Of a DNA stretch of 64,000 nt, positions 36,585 through 45,603 are shown piece by piece (position 1 is the stretch's first letter; every line of letters begins with the position of its first letter). Below the pieces are notes generated by a model. It searched no databases. It was not told the DNA's origin and saw only the letters and a program-made list of their open reading frames with translations. A program made the translations under genes and the position numbers. Source of the DNA: Pseudomonadota bacterium (lineage in GTDB: Bacteria; Pseudomonadota; Gammaproteobacteria; Burkholderiales; Thiobacillaceae); contig JAJZTS010000001.1 of NCBI GenBank assembly GCA_021848725.1, positions 1 to 64,000 of the forward strand. Direction: 5' to 3'.

Positions 36585-37202
36585 TCAGCCCCGGACAAAA
36601 ATGGGTTTAAGGATAAAGAACCCCGCCGGCGGCCCCTGCCTCGGCTCGCCGTGGTAGTGGGTATCGTATGACTGCTCGATGAGGAAATACGCTTCCAACG
36701 GGCCCAGTCGCTTTTGCTGCCCGGCGTTGATCTTGAGCAGGAACAGGCCATCCGGCTTGAGCAGGCCGTGCACATTGCGGGCATAAACCGGCCACTCCCA
36801 AACCTTCAAGGTCGCATAACAGCCTCGGTCGGCGATGACGTCGAAGCGATCCTTCAGGCCCGTGTGCAGGATATTGTCGGCGGCGAAACGCAGTGTGTCG
36901 GCCCCCAGGCCCGCCATCTCGGCATGGCGCCTGGCCTGCTCGATGGCCGTGGCGGAGACATCCACCGCCGTCACTTCGAAGCCCGCCCGCGCGTAGCAGA
37001 TCGCCTGCCTGCCCACGCCAGTGCCGATCTCCAGCAACCGGCCGCGCCGCACACCGAACCGGTCGAGCGCCTCGGCGAAATCGCGGTCAAGCGTGGCGAG
37101 TTCGGGCAAGAAGGCACCCTCGCCCGTCAGGTGTTCTCCCTGGCGATAGCGCGCTTCCCAGCGCAGCGTGATCGCGAGCGTCTTCAGTTTCTCGTCGTTC
37201 AT
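36585..37202 (-). CDS. Class I SAM-dependent methyltransferase
   Basis: 205 residues from the ATG at 37202 (GGA five bases upstream); an ATG at 37208 is the alternative. Motif I is LLEIGTGVGRQAICYARAGFEVTAVDVSATAIEQAR (about 56-91), with FDVIADRGCYATL and LLKPDGLFLLKI later, similar to TPMT/Tellurite-resistance-type methyltransferases. Forms an operon with the oxygenase-like gene and is divergent from the B2 protease gene. Confidence 0.8.
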   Translation of the reverse strand: MNDEKLKTLAITLRWEARYRQGEHLTGEGAFLPELATLDRDFAEALDRFGVRRGRLLEIGTGVGRQAICYARAGFEVTAVDVSATAIEQARRHAEMAGLGADTLRFAADNILHTGLKDRFDVIADRGCYATLKVWEWPVYARNVHGLLKPDGLFLLKINAGQQKRLGPLEAYFLIEQSYDTHYHGEPRQGPPAGFFILKPIFVRG

Positions 37203-37281
37203 TTCCATCCGTGCATTCCGGCAATGGCGCGGACTATCGCATATCCGCGCGTGGTGTCCAATGCCTTGGCCCGAGGCTACA

Positions 37282-37776
37282 ATGCCCTGGCAAATGATGA
37301 TCTCAACACTAATCCGCAAGGCGCGCGGCTTCGCGCGCCGCTCCCGCTTCGAACAGGCCTGGTTCGTGCCGGCTTGGCTGCTGCTGGGCGCGGGCCGGCT
37401 GTTGATTCTGGCCGTGCCGTTCCGCTCGCTGGCCGGGCATCTGGGCATGCGCGCGGGCATCGCGCCTTGGGCGCCGCTAATCAATGCACGGCGCGAGGCC
37501 AAGGCCTTGGCCATTTCGCGCGTGATACGGATGGCGGCGAGATATACACCGTGGACATCGAATTGTTTTGTGCAAGCGGTGGCGGCGCGGGTTCTGCTCG
37601 GCATCCACGGCATTCCCTATTGTCTGTTCTTCGGCGTCGGGCGTGACCCCGGCGCGGAGCTTCAGGCCCATGCCTGGGTGGTCTCGGGCCGGGTACAGGT
37701 CAGCGGCGGCGAGAGTTTCGACAAATTCACCGTGGTGGGCTGCTTTGCCGCGCCGGAACTGGCGGTGGATCAGTAG
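37282..37776 (+). CDS. Lasso peptide B2 protein (transglutaminase-like leader peptidase)
   Basis: 164 residues, with GAGG five bases upstream of the ATG. The catalytic Cys95 lies in TSNCFVQAVAARVLLGIHGIPYCLFFGV and His130 in LQAHAWVVSGRVQVSGG, the signature of B2 (McjB C-terminal) proteases that remove the leader before ring closure. The Asp expected about 12 residues after the His is not obvious (Gly142; Glu144 and Asp147 are nearby). B1 is not fused; it is the separate PqqD-like gene 9 kb away. The stop overlaps the convergent phosphotransferase gene by seven bases. Confidence 0.85.
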   Translation: MPWQMMISTLIRKARGFARRSRFEQAWFVPAWLLLGAGRLLILAVPFRSLAGHLGMRAGIAPWAPLINARREAKALAISRVIRMAARYTPWTSNCFVQAVAARVLLGIHGIPYCLFFGVGRDPGAELQAHAWVVSGRVQVSGGESFDKFTVVGCFAAPELAVDQ

Positions 37777-39170
37777 ACGTTCTTGCCGACGAAGCCGCGC
37801 AGCAGGGTCAGCAGCACGATCTTAAAATCCAGCCACAGCGACCAGTTCTGGATGTATTCCAGGTCGTATTCGATGCGCTTTTGCATCTTGTCCAGGGTGT
37901 CGGTCTCGCCGCGCCAGCCGTTGATCTGCGCCCAGCCGGTGATGCCTGGCTTGACCTTGTGCCGCAGCATGTAGCCGCTGATAAGGCGGCGGTATTGCTC
38001 GTTGTGCGCGACGGCATGCGGGCGCGGCCCGACCACCGACATCGAGCCTTGCAGCACGTTGAAGAACTGCGGCAGCTCGTCGAGCGAGGCCTTGCGCAGG
38101 ATGGCGCCCAGGGCGGTGACGCGGGCATCGTCGCGGCCGGCCTGGGGCACGTGGTCGCCGTCCTGGCACACGGTCATCGAGCGGAATTTCCACACCTCGA
38201 CCACCGCGCCGTTGAGGCCGTAGCGCCGCTGCTTGAACAGCACCGGGCCGGGCGAGGACAGCTTTACCGCCAGCGCAACGACGAGCATGAGCGGCGCGGC
38301 CAATAACAAGATCAGGCTGCTCAGGGCGATGTCTTCCAGGCGCTTCACCCAGCCGTGCAGGCCGAAGAACGGCGTTTCGTACACGCTGATCAAGGGCATA
38401 CCGCCGAAGTCCATCCAGCGCGAATACATCAGGCCGGAGACGAATAGGTCGGGCGCGACGAAGACCGATGCGGTGGTGTCGGCCAGCCGCTCGACCAGTT
38501 CCTCGATTCGCCGCTCTTCGCGCAAGGGCAAGGCGAGGTACACGGCATCGATCTCGCCGGCATGCGCCTTGTGCAACATGGCGTCCACCGCGCCCAGCGG
38601 ATATTCCGCATCGCCTACTTGCACGGACGCGGCCGTGGGCTCGGGGTCGAACACCCCCTTCACCGCCAGACCGGCCCAGGGCATGGCGGCCAAATGTTCG
38701 ATCAAGCGATGGCCCAAAGGGTTGTTGCCGACGATAGCGACCGTGCGAATGTTCGCGCCCCGACGGCGAGCTTGGCGCAACAGGCCGCGCGCCAGCAGGC
38801 GCAAGGCGGCCAGCGCGACAGGCACCGCGACGAACCAGGTCAGCATCATGGCGCGGGAGAAGAGCGCCGAAGTCTTGGTCGCGAATGCCAATACCAGCAA
38901 GGCGAACACCACGAACGACCAGATGGCCGCCACCGAGCGAATTTCCTCGGCCAGCGAGCTGGTGCGCCACGAGCGGTAAATGCCCTGCGTCTCGGCCAGC
39001 AAGGCGAATAGCGTGGCCGCCAGCAGCGCCGCCAATACCCGCTCGGCATCCAGCTTGCTGTCGGACCAGACCAGCATCGCGCCGTATAGGGCGAAGATCA
39101 GGGCGATGTCCAGCACGCGCTGTAGCAGCGACACGCGCGAGGCATGGGCGTGCAGGTAGCCCCTAAGCAT
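37770..39170 (-). CDS. Undecaprenyl-phosphate sugar phosphotransferase (WcaJ-like)
   Basis: 466 residues. Four membrane segments in the first ~130 residues are followed by a Rossmann-like domain (TVAIVGNNPLGHRLIEHL), a further membrane helix near 280-300 and the C-terminal bacterial sugar transferase domain with VWKFRSM, SLDELPQFFNVLQGSMSVVGPRPHAV and KVKPGITGWAQINGWRGETDT. It loads the first sugar-1-phosphate (usually glucose) onto undecaprenyl phosphate and so starts EPS repeat-unit assembly. It is the last gene of the right EPS operon, and the only initiating enzyme in the window. Confidence 0.93.
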   Translation of the reverse strand: MLRGYLHAHASRVSLLQRVLDIALIFALYGAMLVWSDSKLDAERVLAALLAATLFALLAETQGIYRSWRTSSLAEEIRSVAAIWSFVVFALLVLAFATKTSALFSRAMMLTWFVAVPVALAALRLLARGLLRQARRRGANIRTVAIVGNNPLGHRLIEHLAAMPWAGLAVKGVFDPEPTAASVQVGDAEYPLGAVDAMLHKAHAGEIDAVYLALPLREERRIEELVERLADTTASVFVAPDLFVSGLMYSRWMDFGGMPLISVYETPFFGLHGWVKRLEDIALSSLILLLAAPLMLVVALAVKLSSPGPVLFKQRRYGLNGAVVEVWKFRSMTVCQDGDHVPQAGRDDARVTALGAILRKASLDELPQFFNVLQGSMSVVGPRPHAVAHNEQYRRLISGYMLRHKVKPGITGWAQINGWRGETDTLDKMQKRIEYDLEYIQNWSLWLDFKIVLLTLLRGFVGKNVY

Positions 39171-40389
39171 GGATTGCCTCGTTCAGTTCGCGTTCGAATC
39201 GCCCCAACACCGACTCCTTCGAAAAACGGTTTTCCGCGATAGCTCTCCCGGCGGCGCCCAGCTTGGCGCGAGCCGCCGGGTCGCTCGCTAGTTTTTGCAG
39301 GGCCGCCGCGAAGGCCACGGCGTCGCCGGCTGGCGCAAGCACGCCGCATTGCGCAACGATGCCGCCAAGTTGGCTGTCGGCCGAGGCCGTGGCCAGCACG
39401 GGCCGCCCGCTCGCCAGCATGCCGAGCAGCCGCGAAGGCATGACCAAATCCGCCGCGTCGGCGCGCTGCGGCAAGAGATGCACATCAGCCAGGTTGAGCA
39501 GCGCGTTGAGTTTACCCTCGGGCTGCAAGGGCAACCATGAAACATTCGACAGGCCCGCATGGCTGGCCTGCAAGCGCGCCCTGGCCGCGCCATCGCCGCA
39601 CAGCACGAAATGAATGTGGCACGCTTGCCTGAGCATGGCGGCGGCATCGAGCACGACTTCCATGCCCTGCTTTTCGCCCATATTGCCGGCATAGAGGGCC
39701 ACGAATCGCTCGGGCGGCAAACCCAGTTGCGCGCGCAAGGCGCTCGCCTCGGCCATGGGGTAGATGCCGGCCGGGTCGACCCAGTTTGGGAAGAGCGCGG
39801 TTCTATCGGCTGCCACGCCCTTGCCCGCCAGCTTTTCCCGCATCTTTTCGGAGAGAGTGGAAACGCGGTCGAAGCGGCGCAACCAAAATCCTTCGACGGC
39901 GAGCGCCATGCGTCGCAGCCAGCCCGCGCGCAGCAGGCCGAGTTCGAAAGCCGCATCGATCTCGAAGTCTTGTATGTGCAACCAGGCCCGCGCGCCGGCC
40001 AAGCGCGCCGCTAGCCAGGCCTGCGGCGCGCAAAACAGCGGTGGCTCCACCGCCAGCACCACATCCGGTTTCCAGAAGATTTGCCATAACACGACCGGCA
40101 AGCTGGCGGCGGCGAAGCTCGCCAGATGCAGCACCCGCTTCAGGCCGGAAGGCCGGGCCGGCACCCACACGGGACAGCGGTATACGGTCAGTTTGCCGTT
40201 GCGTTCCCGGCTCACGCTCCAGCGGTTGGCATGGCCCTCGGCGATGCGCCACCGCGGGTAGTACGGCGGCGCGGTAACCACCCTCACCTCGTGGCCGGCC
40301 TGGGCCAGCCACGCGGCCATCTCGCCGGAATACCTGCCGATGCCGGTCAGCTCCGGCGAAAAATTGATGCCGTGGATCAGTATCTTCAC
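39163..40389 (-). CDS. Glycosyltransferase family 4, WcaI-like
   Basis: 408 residues. The start MKILIHGINFSPELTGIGRYSGEMAAWLAQAGHEVRVVTAPPYYPRW is characteristic of WcaI-type enzymes. The C-terminal half has FVALYAGNMGEKQGMEVVLDAA and a donor loop ADLVMPSRLLGMLASGRPVLATA. It overlaps the phosphotransferase gene by eight bases, which suggests it adds an early sugar. Confidence 0.9.
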   Translation of the reverse strand: MKILIHGINFSPELTGIGRYSGEMAAWLAQAGHEVRVVTAPPYYPRWRIAEGHANRWSVSRERNGKLTVYRCPVWVPARPSGLKRVLHLASFAAASLPVVLWQIFWKPDVVLAVEPPLFCAPQAWLAARLAGARAWLHIQDFEIDAAFELGLLRAGWLRRMALAVEGFWLRRFDRVSTLSEKMREKLAGKGVAADRTALFPNWVDPAGIYPMAEASALRAQLGLPPERFVALYAGNMGEKQGMEVVLDAAAMLRQACHIHFVLCGDGAARARLQASHAGLSNVSWLPLQPEGKLNALLNLADVHLLPQRADAADLVMPSRLLGMLASGRPVLATASADSQLGGIVAQCGVLAPAGDAVAFAAALQKLASDPAARAKLGAAGRAIAENRFSKESVLGRFERELNEAIHA

Positions 40390-41120
40390 GGCGCTGCACG
40401 CCTGAACAAAAAATCCGCCTGCACGGTATTGCCCGCGCGGTCATAGCTGCGATTGAACGTGCCCGCCGGCTGGAAGCCCTTGGCGGCAAGCCAGTCCGCC
40501 ACGTCGCCGGCCAGCTTTTGCCCGGTGTAGAACTCCACGTAGGAGCATTCGCAATACACCCAATCGAAATTGGGCAGCAAGGGCTCGCAGCCGATCAACG
40601 CATCGAGTTCGTAACCTTGGACATCGAGTTTCAACAACGCGGGCGCCGCCAGATCGGCCGCCGTCAGCCATTCGTCCAGCGTCGCCACCCGCACCTCGAC
40701 CGTGGTTTTTTCCTGCGTGCCGGGAAACATGGCGACCTGCGCGGCGGCGATCGGCAGCAGTGAGGACGAATCCTCCCTGGCGGAGACGTGCATGAGCTGC
40801 CGCGCCGGGGCCGGGCCGATGGCGGCCTGGTGCAGGGCCACGCGCTTGTCGCCGGCGAAAACGCGACGGAAGATGTTTGCCGGCCCGGCCAAGGGCTCGA
40901 ACGCGATGAGGCGCGCACGCGGCGCCCATTGGCGCACGGCCAAGGCGAACTGCCCCTTGTTCGCGCCGATGTCCACCACGGTGCCAAGCTCGCGCGCCAG
41001 CACGCGGCGGTGCTCGGCGCCGGCAAGCACGCCGTGCAGCAGCAGGGCTCGCGACAAACGCGGCGCAAACAGTGTCCGGCTCGTCTTGCCCAGAAAATTT
41101 AGGAATGCATCGAGCTTCAC
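40386..41120 (-). CDS. FkbM-family methyltransferase
   Basis: 244 residues. SAM motif VVDIGANKGQFALAV (about 48-62), LIAFEPL and the FkbM motif LLKLDVQGYELDAL (about 160-173). Four-base overlaps join it to the VanZ-like gene upstream and the GT4 gene downstream. Third FkbM protein in the window. Confidence 0.87.
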   Translation of the reverse strand: MKLDAFLNFLGKTSRTLFAPRLSRALLLHGVLAGAEHRRVLARELGTVVDIGANKGQFALAVRQWAPRARLIAFEPLAGPANIFRRVFAGDKRVALHQAAIGPAPARQLMHVSAREDSSSLLPIAAAQVAMFPGTQEKTTVEVRVATLDEWLTAADLAAPALLKLDVQGYELDALIGCEPLLPNFDWVYCECSYVEFYTGQKLAGDVADWLAAKGFQPAGTFNRSYDRAGNTVQADFLFRRAAP

Positions 41121-41524
41121 CGCCGGCCGCTCTTTTCTCGGATATATCGCGCGATAAAATATACGAGGCAGCCGAGCGTCGCCCCGATTGCATTCGCCAC
41201 CGCATCCTCCACCGAGCCCATGCGATTGGAGGTAAACAGGCTTTGCGCGATTTCAATCAGCATGCCGATAAGCGTGGCGATCGAGATGGCCACCGCCCAC
41301 AAATGCGCGGTAACGCGAGCGTGGCCCTTGCGGAGTTTTTCCAGGCAGAAGAAAACGACAAGGGAGAAGCCGCCATAGGCCAGTGCATGGTCGAGCTTGT
41401 CCGGTGAAAAGGGATGGGACGTGGACACCGGCCGCACCCACGGATTCAGGCTCATGAAAACCAACATCGCCCAATAGACGCCCAAAGCCGCGCACCAGGG
41501 CTTGGCTTGCCGTGTCCCGTTCAA
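41117..41524 (-). CDS. VanZ-like small membrane protein
   Basis: 135 residues, four predicted membrane helices. SLNPWVRPVSTSHPFSPDKLDHALAYGGFSLVVFF and the later EIAQSLFTSNRMGSVEDAVANAIGATLG match the VanZ-like pattern (K-x2-H near helix 2; R/R-x-(G/S)-x2-D-x3-N). Function of chromosomal VanZ-like proteins in EPS loci is unknown. Sits four bases after a GT2 gene. Confidence 0.8.
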   Translation of the reverse strand: MNGTRQAKPWCAALGVYWAMLVFMSLNPWVRPVSTSHPFSPDKLDHALAYGGFSLVVFFCLEKLRKGHARVTAHLWAVAISIATLIGMLIEIAQSLFTSNRMGSVEDAVANAIGATLGCLVYFIARYIREKSGRR

Positions 41525-41528
41525 TTTT

Positions 41529-42374
41529 TCATTTTCCGCGCGCGACCTCGCCCTTCATGCGTTCATATAGCTTCGCATCGACGAGAAAGCGAAACCAAAA
41601 GGTTTGCAACACGAAGAATACCAGCCCCCAGCGTCCGTCGAGGAAACCCAGCTTGAACACATAGCGGTATATAAACAGGCCGAACGCACGCCAGAACAAG
41701 GGGGCCTGGTAATAGCGTGCGCGCAGCGCCCGTTTGCGGCCGACCGGGGTGATGTTCCCGGGCGCGACGACGCCGCTCGAGGGGGCCAGAATCTCATCCA
41801 CTTCGGCATCGGCCCAACGATTATGCCGCGCCGTCCATTCCGTCAGCGTCAGCCGAATGTCGTCGATCATCGGCCCCTTGAGCAGCGCGCTCTGCCCGCC
41901 ATCCAGATAAAAATGCTGATCGTATTTCCGGCTTTCGCAGTGCCCCTGCCCCCGGCGAAACAAGCGCATATGGTAAATCGGCCACATGCCGCCATGCCGG
42001 ATCGGCTGTCTGTGAAAGTGCACCAGGCGCGGGATGAAATAACCGGCGATGGCTGGCGGCGGCCCCGAATCGGCAAACAGCGCACGCAATTCGTTTGCCA
42101 ATTCGTCGCTCACCCGCTCGTCCGCATCGAGGTGCAATTGCCACTCGTGCTTGAGCGGCAAAGTATCGATGGCCCAATTGCGTTGCGCCCCGTAGTGTTC
42201 GAACGGATGCGCCACGATTTTCGCCCCCGCATCGCGGGCGATGTCCAGCGTTGCATCCGTGGAACCGGAATCGACGACGTGCACGTCGTCGCTGAATGCG
42301 GTGGCCGAGGCCAGCGTCGCCGCGATGGTTTCGGCGGCGTTATAAGTCAGGATGACCACCGATATCGGTAGCAT
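41529..42374 (-). CDS. Glycosyltransferase family 2
   Basis: 281 residues from the ATG at 42374 with a GAGG upstream; the longer open frame is a shadow of the methyltransferase gene. GT-A motifs: PISVVILTYNAAETIAATLASA, VVDSGSTDATLDIA and the metal-binding WQLHLDADERVSDEL (about residues 83-97). The C-terminal membrane-proximal segment (GLVFFVLQTFWFRFL) resembles WaaE/KdtX-type GT2 enzymes. Confidence 0.9.
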   Translation of the reverse strand: MLPISVVILTYNAAETIAATLASATAFSDDVHVVDSGSTDATLDIARDAGAKIVAHPFEHYGAQRNWAIDTLPLKHEWQLHLDADERVSDELANELRALFADSGPPPAIAGYFIPRLVHFHRQPIRHGGMWPIYHMRLFRRGQGHCESRKYDQHFYLDGGQSALLKGPMIDDIRLTLTEWTARHNRWADAEVDEILAPSSGVVAPGNITPVGRKRALRARYYQAPLFWRAFGLFIYRYVFKLGFLDGRWGLVFFVLQTFWFRFLVDAKLYERMKGEVARGK

Positions 42375-42394
42375 TTCATCGGCCTCTCGGTTCG

Positions 42395-43045
42395 TTATCG
42401 GCTGCATTGTTCCCCGCGCAATCTGGCCGTCAGCACCATGCTTTTCCACAAGCCATAGATCCGTCCGGCCCCTTTGAATTCGACGACATCGAACCCGTTC
42501 GCCTCCAGCAGCAGGGTCAGCGTGCGGCGCGACCAGAACTTGATATGCCCGCCATCCCAGAGGGCGGTATGGTGGCTGTCCCATTTCCCGGCCAGGCTGA
42601 TCAGCAAGTTCTTCACATAGCCATGATAGGGCGTGGTCACGATCAAATGTCCGCCCGGCTTCAATACCGCGGCGGCAAAGCGGGGAAGTGCCGCTGGATG
42701 AAACAGGTGTTCCACTACCTCGGTCGAGACGACGGCGTCGAAGCCATGCTCCGCCAAGGCTTCCGGGCCATCGTAAAGAGATACCCGCCGGAAGGCCGCG
42801 CCGGAATCGCCCTGTGCGGCCATTGCGATCCCGCCGGGGTCGGCGTCGCATCCGGTCACTTGAAAGCCGCGACGCTGCAAGTCATGGCTGAATGCGCCAT
42901 TGCCGCAGCCCAAGTCCAGTATTTTCACGGCATTCAGTTTGTGTAGCGCCCTCGCGACCGGCTCAGCCAGATAGGCCTGCGAGCACTTCGGCGCGGCGTT
43001 GTCCCAGCCATAATCGGCCACGATGTGTGCGTTGCTTTCAGCCAT
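42395..43045 (-). CDS. Class I SAM-dependent methyltransferase
   Basis: 216 residues. Motif I is ILDLGCGNGAFSHDLQRRGFQVTGCDADPGGI (about 42-73), followed by DAVVSTEVVEHLFHP and LKPGGHLIVTTPYHGYVKNL. Methyltransf_23/UbiG-like; it lies among glycosyltransferases and probably methylates a sugar of the EPS. Confidence 0.83.
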   Translation of the reverse strand: MAESNAHIVADYGWDNAAPKCSQAYLAEPVARALHKLNAVKILDLGCGNGAFSHDLQRRGFQVTGCDADPGGIAMAAQGDSGAAFRRVSLYDGPEALAEHGFDAVVSTEVVEHLFHPAALPRFAAAVLKPGGHLIVTTPYHGYVKNLLISLAGKWDSHHTALWDGGHIKFWSRRTLTLLLEANGFDVVEFKGAGRIYGLWKSMVLTARLRGEQCSR

Positions 43046-43060
43046 TTTCGTCCTGCCTAT

Positions 43061-44209
43061 TCATCGAGCCAGCAGGGCATGGTAAAGCCCCCGCATCTCC
43101 TCGGCCCGCGCATGCCACGAAAATTCGCTGCGCATCCAGTCTCTGCCGCGCGCGCCCATTTCCGCCAAATCCATGTCCCGAATCTTGCCTATCGCTTGCG
43201 CCAAATCCTCTGGGCCGTTCTCCACCCAAAGCCCGCAATGCTTTTCTTCCAACGCTTGCCATGGCGTGCCCCGGCTGGCGATCACCGGCACCCCGTGAGC
43301 CAGCGCCTCGGCCACCACCATGCAGAAATTTTCCGTGTACGAGGGCACGATGCATAGATCGGCGGCGGCGAATGCCGCCACCTTGGCCTCGCCATCCACT
43401 TGGCCGGCAAAAACCACGGCGCTTTGCAGCAGACCAAGGCGGCCGGCCAAGCGCTGCAATTGTGCCGTATAGTCCGCATCTCCCGCGCCATGGATCGTCA
43501 ATACGACCCCGGCATCCTTGACCAAGCACATCGCCTCCAGCAGATTTTCTATGCCCTTTTTGGGCGACAGGCGGCCAAGATACATCAAGCGCAAGCGGCC
43601 ATGCGGCAGCCAATCGCGCGGCATCGGCGTTGTGGGAACCTGAACGCCGTTGGGGATGACCACGCTACGTACGCGAGGCAATCTTTGCTGGGTTGCGTTG
43701 CGCTCGCGTTCGGAAGTCGTATGGGCGATCATTCGATCTGGACGCACCAGGGCATTGCAGAGGCGCTCCCACGCTCGCTTCAATCCCCTGCGACTCGTTC
43801 CTACCCATTCATGCGCGTCTTGTATGGCCCCTCTGGGCGACCAGACCAGCGGTTTGTCGAACAGGCGGCAAAGCAATATTGTCGGGATGGTGGGAAAGGA
43901 ATAGGTCGCCGTGAGATGCACCACGTCCGCCCGTCGCAGCAGGCCGGGCAGTTTGCGCAGCAGCTCGAACGACACGCTCGCCCCCGCCACGCGCCGCGTG
44001 ACGATGACTTCCTGGTTGGGATACAGCCCCCTTAGCCTGCTTCGATCCAAGCGGTCTTCTCGTTGTGGCCCGGCGGAGTCGGTTGTCAGCACTGCGAGCG
44101 AAACATCGGGCAAACACGCCAGCGCATTATTCAAGGCATATACGGAAAAGATCGGGCCGCCCCAATAGGTGGCAGGATAATAAGAAGGGGCGATATGAAG
44201 AACCTTCAT
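43061..44209 (-). CDS. Glycosyltransferase family 4
   Basis: 382 residues. Starts MKVLHIAPSYYPATYWGGPIFSVYALNNAL; the C-terminal Rossmann half has RLMYLGRLSPKKGIENLLEAM and the donor motif YTENFCMVVAEALAHGVPVIASRGTPWQAL (about 290-320). Stop-start overlap of four bases with the polymerase-like gene upstream. Cytoplasmic; specificity unknown. Confidence 0.9.
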   Translation of the reverse strand: MKVLHIAPSYYPATYWGGPIFSVYALNNALACLPDVSLAVLTTDSAGPQREDRLDRSRLRGLYPNQEVIVTRRVAGASVSFELLRKLPGLLRRADVVHLTATYSFPTIPTILLCRLFDKPLVWSPRGAIQDAHEWVGTSRRGLKRAWERLCNALVRPDRMIAHTTSERERNATQQRLPRVRSVVIPNGVQVPTTPMPRDWLPHGRLRLMYLGRLSPKKGIENLLEAMCLVKDAGVVLTIHGAGDADYTAQLQRLAGRLGLLQSAVVFAGQVDGEAKVAAFAAADLCIVPSYTENFCMVVAEALAHGVPVIASRGTPWQALEEKHCGLWVENGPEDLAQAIGKIRDMDLAEMGARGRDWMRSEFSWHARAEEMRGLYHALLAR

Positions 44210-45603
44210 CCGGCTCGCGGTATGGCATGCAGTGGCCTGCTTGGCGCTGCGTGGGCTATTTCCGCTGGCATTTGCGAGGGCCTATCCAAATACTTCAGCT
44301 TGAGCAGAATGCCGGCGAACATCCAGAAGTACACATTGATCGGATCGAGGTCGATCTGCCAGCCCTTGAAGCCGCTCAACTCCATGGTGACGATAAACGC
44401 CAGGATGACGGAGGCAGCGCTTCTAAGCCTTTTATCGCGAAGCTGCGAGTGAATCTTGTAGCCATGTTTGGCCAGCAGGAAGAACAGCACCACCACGACC
44501 AGCAGGCCGACGACGCCGAGTTCGATCACAGCCTTGGCATAATAATTCTCGATGCCGATGAAGCTCTCGCTGTTGTCGAGCGCATAACGGGCCGGCCCCG
44601 TGTTCATCCCGGTTCCGGTTCCAAACGGCGCGATTTCAAGTGCATCCAGCAGACCCTCTCTGGCGATGCTGTCCGAATAGGTGAGGAATAATTCCCTGAC
44701 CATATCGAATAGCTTCGTCGGGTCGATACCGGCGATATACAAAGACAGGAAGAAGATCGGCGTCAGGATGAACGCCACTTTCGGTATCCCCTTGAACCAG
44801 CCCTCCAGCCAATAAGTCAGCGACAGCAACAAGGGAACGAACAGGAAGGCGGCCCTCGCCCCGCTCATGAACGCAGCCAGCACGGCCAGCCATAAGGTAG
44901 CGCTGGCGAATCGACGCCAGAACATGGAATCGTCCAGCTTCGACAAGGCAAAGGCCGGAACCAGCATGGCCAGCGTGTAACCGAAGTATTGGGAGACGAA
45001 GGTAAAGGTGGAGGGAATTCGGAAAAATTGGCCGCCGATGTCGAAGATCACGAAATGCTGGGTCGCTCCCTCGGCCGCCTCGCCGTAGATCGCATACATT
45101 GTCTCCTGAAATCCGAACGTCATGCTGGCAAGCCATTCCAGGATGCCGACAGTGCAAGGAAGCCAGGTGATGACGACCATCAGCCTCAGCAGCCGCACCA
45201 GATCCTCGTTCGATTGGATCAGCTCGAACGCCAGGAAAAGCAGCGGCAAGTAGAACAACCACACCTTCGAGCCGATGGCGGCCACCATCATATTTTCCAG
45301 ATTGGGATTGAAGGATTGGAGAAGCACCAGGGTCGCCAGCGTCAGCATCGCGACACGGACCGTCGGGGGGACCTTCGCTGCCGGCGACATTTCACGCCTT
45401 GCAAGCCAAAAGGCCAGATAGGCCGGGACGACGAAAAAGAAGTCCTTGAATAGAACCGGATATGACTCGGGGTAGAGCGACAAGGTCACCGCGCCGGCGA
45501 AGGGCAGATAAACCAGCAGCATGACCACGCCGCGCTGCCAGTGCTGAAGGATGACAAACCAGAAAACCAAGACCAACAAAACGACGAGCACGGGCAAAAT
45601 CAA
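44206..45603 (-). CDS. O-antigen ligase/polymerase superfamily membrane protein (second Wzy-like)
   Basis: About 465 residues with 10-12 predicted membrane segments. The late periplasmic loop is APFGTGTGMNTGPARYALDN, then IENYYAKAVIELGVVGLLVVVVLF, the O-antigen polymerase pattern. I choose a TTG start at 45603: it overlaps the upstream stop as TTGA and has AGGAAA seven bases before it. An ATG at 45675 would lie deep inside the upstream gene. Probably the polymerase or ligase for the polymer made by the right-hand operon. Confidence 0.78.
   Translation of the reverse strand: MILPVLVVLLVLVFWFVILQHWQRGVVMLLVYLPFAGAVTLSLYPESYPVLFKDFFFVVPAYLAFWLARREMSPAAKVPPTVRVAMLTLATLVLLQSFNPNLENMMVAAIGSKVWLFYLPLLFLAFELIQSNEDLVRLLRLMVVITWLPCTVGILEWLASMTFGFQETMYAIYGEAAEGATQHFVIFDIGGQFFRIPSTFTFVSQYFGYTLAMLVPAFALSKLDDSMFWRRFASATLWLAVLAAFMSGARAAFLFVPLLLSLTYWLEGWFKGIPKVAFILTPIFFLSLYIAGIDPTKLFDMVRELFLTYSDSIAREGLLDALEIAPFGTGTGMNTGPARYALDNSESFIGIENYYAKAVIELGVVGLLVVVVLFFLLAKHGYKIHSQLRDKRLRSAASVILAFIVTMELSGFKGWQIDLDPINVYFWMFAGILLKLKYLDRPSQMPAEIAHAAPSRPLHAIPRAG

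Noticed and set aside
42375-42851. N-terminal extension of the GT2 frame
   Set aside because: Shadow of the methyltransferase gene; the GT2 motif starts directly after the ATG at 42374.
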